From the NCBI RefSeq assembly GCF_007681555.1, contig NZ_VELE01000009.1, forward strand, positions 59,780-123,779: a DNA stretch of 64,000 nucleotides. Direction: 5' to 3'. The notes under the pieces were generated by a model. The model had not been told where the DNA came from. It saw only the letters and a list, made by a program, of their open reading frames with translations, and did not search any database. A program made the translations under genes and the position numbers. The stretch is from Kocuria salsicia. GTDB lineage: Bacteria; Actinomycetota; Actinomycetes; Actinomycetales; Micrococcaceae. This document shows positions 61,920 to 64,000 of the stretch, piece by piece (the first letter of the stretch is position 1; each line of letters begins with the position of its first letter).

Positions 61920-63866
61920 ATGCTCGATCCACTCGCTCGCCGCACGCGCCGTCGGACCCTGGTGCTCGGCGTCGTCGCCGCCCTCTCACTCAGCGGCTGC
62001 GCGGCGCTGCAGGACGACGGCGCCCGGTCCGCCGCGGACGACCTTGCCCGTGGCCTGCACTCGGAGGACGTCTCCGGCCTGGCGTTCTCGAACGGGCCGG
62101 GCGAGGAGGTGCAGACCGAGCTGGAGCGGATCCTGCGCACCACGGGAGGCATCGAACCGGACGTCACGGTCACGGGCACGGAGGTGGAGGGGGACACCGC
62201 ACGGGCGGAGCTGTCATGGCGCTGGGACCTTCCCGCCACTGACGAGGACTGGACCTACAGCACGGACGTGGACCTCACCCGCGCCGACGGCGGGTGGCGG
62301 TCCACGTGGCAGCCGTCGGTCGTGGAGCCCGGGCTGAACGGGAACGAGGGGCTGCGCATCCGCACGGTCCAGCCGGAGCGCGGGGAGATCCTGGGCGCGA
62401 ACGACGTGCCGCTGGCCATGTCGCAGCCCGTGCACCGCGTGGGCCTGGACCTCCGGAAAGTCCCGGCGGCCCAGCGTGCGGACGCGGCAACGGCCCTCGC
62501 GAAGGCGGTGGACATCGACGCCGAGACCTACCGGAAGGCGGTCGCGCAGGCGTCGGACGACGCGTGGGTCGAGGCCGTGACGCTGCGCGAGGAGGACTTC
62601 CGGGCCCTGGACGCGGCGCAGATGAAGAAGATCCCCGGCATGCAGGCCACGGAGGACACCCGGGTGCTCGGGCGGAGCAAGGGCTTTGCCGCCGAAACCC
62701 TCGGCTCGGTGGTCGAGGCCACGGCGGAGGACCTCGAGAACTCGGGCGGAGCACTCACCCGGGGCGCCTGGATCGGCCGCGGGGGTCTGCAGCAGGAGCA
62801 CGAGGCGAGCCTGCGGGGCGCGCCGGGCGTCGTCGTCGACCGCGTGGGCGTGAACCCGGACGGCAGCCTGGAACCCGGGCGGGTCCACCAGCTCGTGGCG
62901 CACGCCCCGCGCGCGGGCGAGGACCTGCACACCACCCTGGACGCCACCCTGCAGGAGGCCGCGCAGCGCGCGCTGGAGGACGTGGACTCGCCGTCGTCCG
63001 TGGTGCTCGTGCGCCCCTCCGACGGCGCCGTCCTGGCAGTCGCCAACGGAGCCGGGTCGAAGGGGTACCCCACGGCGACGCTCGGGCAGTACGCCCCAGG
63101 CTCCACCTTCAAGATCGCCACATCCCTGGCCATGCTGCGCCAGGGGGACACCCCGGACACCACCGTGGACTGCCCTCACACCTACGCCGCGGAGGGCACG
63201 AGCGTGGCGAACTTCTCCGGCTATCCGCGGCAGTTCGAGGGGCGGGTCCCGCTGCGCCAGGCGATCGCCCACTCGTGCAACACGGCGTTCGCGGCCCAGC
63301 ACGGGCGGATCTCGCAGCCAGAGCTCGCCGACGCCGCGGAGTCCCTGGGCGTGGGCGTGGACATGGCGCCCGGCATGCCGGTGTTCTCCGGCAGCATCCC
63401 GTCCGAGGAGCCGGCCGGTGAGCACGTGGCCGCCATGTTCGGGCAGGGGCGGACCCTCGTGTCCCCCTTCGGAATGGCGCGGTTCGTCGCCAGCGTGCAG
63501 GCCGGGAAGCTCGTGCAGCCCACGCTCCTTGCGGGCGACGACGCCGCGCACGACGACGACGCCGCCGCGGCACCGGCTCCGCGCGTGCCCCTGACCTCCG
63601 GGGAGTCCGCCGGGCTCCACACGCTGATGCGCGAGGTCGTGGCCAGCGGCCACCTGGAGGACCTCGGTTCCCTGTCCCCGGACACCGCCATCGGCAAGAC
63701 CGGCACCGCCGAGTACGGCAACGAGGACCCGCCCCGCACCCACTCGTGGGTGATCGCCGGGCACGAGGACCTCGCCGCCGCGGTGTTCGTGGAGGACGGG
63801 AACCTCGGCTCGATCACCGGCACCCCGATCATGCTGGACGTGCTGCGGGCCGCGCAGGGGTCGTGA
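61920..63866 (+). CDS. Penicillin-binding transpeptidase lipoprotein with NTF2-like domain
   Basis: 648 residues from ATG 61920. Lipobox SLSGC (Cys27). An N-terminal NTF2/MecA-N-like domain (about 30-140: DDLARGLHSEDVSGL, TWQPSVVEPGL), a non-penicillin-binding dimerisation part, and a transpeptidase domain with STFK (Ser395, Lys398), SCN (452-454) and KTG (593-595, GKTGTAEYG). This is the class B PBP layout of the MecA/PBP2a type found in many actinobacteria (PbpA-like outliers), expected to crosslink peptidoglycan outside the membrane. The linker near 540-555 (DDAAHDDDAAAAPAPR) is made of two copies of the dispersed word. Divergent from LysR. Confidence 0.88.
   Translation: MLDPLARRTRRRTLVLGVVAALSLSGCAALQDDGARSAADDLARGLHSEDVSGLAFSNGPGEEVQTELERILRTTGGIEPDVTVTGTEVEGDTARAELSWRWDLPATDEDWTYSTDVDLTRADGGWRSTWQPSVVEPGLNGNEGLRIRTVQPERGEILGANDVPLAMSQPVHRVGLDLRKVPAAQRADAATALAKAVDIDAETYRKAVAQASDDAWVEAVTLREEDFRALDAAQMKKIPGMQATEDTRVLGRSKGFAAETLGSVVEATAEDLENSGGALTRGAWIGRGGLQQEHEASLRGAPGVVVDRVGVNPDGSLEPGRVHQLVAHAPRAGEDLHTTLDATLQEAAQRALEDVDSPSSVVLVRPSDGAVLAVANGAGSKGYPTATLGQYAPGSTFKIATSLAMLRQGDTPDTTVDCPHTYAAEGTSVANFSGYPRQFEGRVPLRQAIAHSCNTAFAAQHGRISQPELADAAESLGVGVDMAPGMPVFSGSIPSEEPAGEHVAAMFGQGRTLVSPFGMARFVASVQAGKLVQPTLLAGDDAAHDDDAAAAPAPRVPLTSGESAGLHTLMREVVASGHLEDLGSLSPDTAIGKTGTAEYGNEDPPRTHSWVIAGHEDLAAAVFVEDGNLGSITGTPIMLDVLRAAQGS
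63537..63565. repeat. Two tandem copies of the dispersed GACGACGCCGC word
   Basis: Copies at 63537-63547 and 63555-63565, seven bases apart, inside the PBP linker; the second is preceded by GCACGAC as in the extended word. Confidence 0.7.
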
Positions 63867-63890
63867 GGGGAAGCACCCGGTGCACATCAA

Positions 63891-63936
63891 GTGCAGCTTG
63901 TGACGTTTCGCGGCCTGGTTTCGTCACAACCTGCAC
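63891..63936. repeat. 46-bp palindromic repeat, copy 2
   Basis: Identical over all 46 bases, loop included, to the element at 59197. It lies 24 bases after the PBP stop and could act as that gene's terminator. Confidence 0.75.
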
Positions 63937-63943
63937 AGGGCCT

Positions 63944-64000
63944 TGACCCCGAATCGTGGACACGGTGTCGTTTCGGTTATGCCGCTTCCGTGAGCGTAGC
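63944..64000. mobile_element. Possible insertion-sequence terminus at window edge
   Basis: TGACCCCGAATCGTGGACAC is reminiscent of IS3-type terminal repeats beginning TGA(A/C)CC, and it starts eight bases after the palindrome. No coding frame is inside the window, so this is weak. Confidence 0.25.

Noticed and set aside
63944..64000. A full insertion sequence at the right edge
   Set aside because: Only about 57 bases are visible, with no transposase frame; kept as a low-confidence feature.

Overview
The window is a high-GC (roughly 70% by eye) stretch of actinobacterial chromosome. Codon use, GTG/TTG starts, a GlxR/CRP-type operator, a TipAS-type regulator, an HTH/TOBE molybdate gene in front of a fused ModB-ModC, and a subtilase with terminal SLH repeats all fit the Micrococcaceae. 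Kocuria is my best guess, inferred from style rather than from an alignment. There is no rRNA, CRISPR array, phage module or plasmid gene. It is mostly housekeeping and metabolic chromosome with a few accessory patches.

Layout. 1-830: end of a universal stress protein gene, then tRNA-Glu, tRNA-Asp and tRNA-Phe. 0.9-7.7 kb: lipoprotein, GH13 alpha-glucosidase, a broken DUF559 gene bracketed by dispersed palindromes, exonuclease III and cardiolipin synthase. 7.9-10.3 kb: a TPP riboswitch in front of an SDR plus flavin monooxygenase operon. 10.4-14.6 kb: two small membrane proteins, NhaA, NadE and enoyl-CoA hydratase. 14.9-17.8 kb: a molybdate operon (HTH/TOBE protein, ModA, fused ModB-ModC). 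18-19.8 kb: ABC exporter. 19.9-26.7 kb: small accessory genes, including an ABM monooxygenase, an SdpI-like protein, three acetyltransferases, an ArsP/YraQ-like permease and a TipAS-type MerR regulator with a VOC protein. 26.7-34 kb: acyl-CoA synthetase, SDR, quinone-oxidoreductase-like MDR, frameshifted EamA transporter, and a TetR/Bcr-type efflux pair. 34.2-40.2 kb: agmatine deiminase-like protein, thymidine kinase, PyrE, tRNA/rRNA methyltransferase, secreted lipase under a perfect CRP/GlxR box, and FbaA. 40.3-45.2 kb: AbgB-like/AbgT pair, DUF3151 and alanine dehydrogenase. 45.3-55.4 kb: two amino-acid permeases flanking a polysaccharide pyruvyl transferase, a large S8 protease with SLH repeats, and PurA. 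55.5-63.9 kb: DUF202 pair, DUF4190 protein, M13 metallopeptidase, and a LysR/serine hydrolase/NTF2-type penicillin-binding protein locus.

Two layers of structure are not explained by the genes. First, the word GACGACGCCGC (often extended to GCACGACGACGCCGC) recurs about 21 times by eye, on both strands. It sits in intergenic DNA, in a terminator hairpin, and in non-conserved tails and linkers of unrelated proteins. It is read there in different frames (DDAA, RRRR, AASS, GVV), so the DNA word rather than the peptide seems to be what is kept. Second, at least two families of dispersed palindromes are present: an identical 46-bp element at 59197 and 63891, and a family built on TGCGTTTGCTCCGT. 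The clearest regulatory surprises are the TPP riboswitch on an SDR/flavin monooxygenase operon and the MerR-type 19-bp-spacer promoter of the VOC-TipAS pair.
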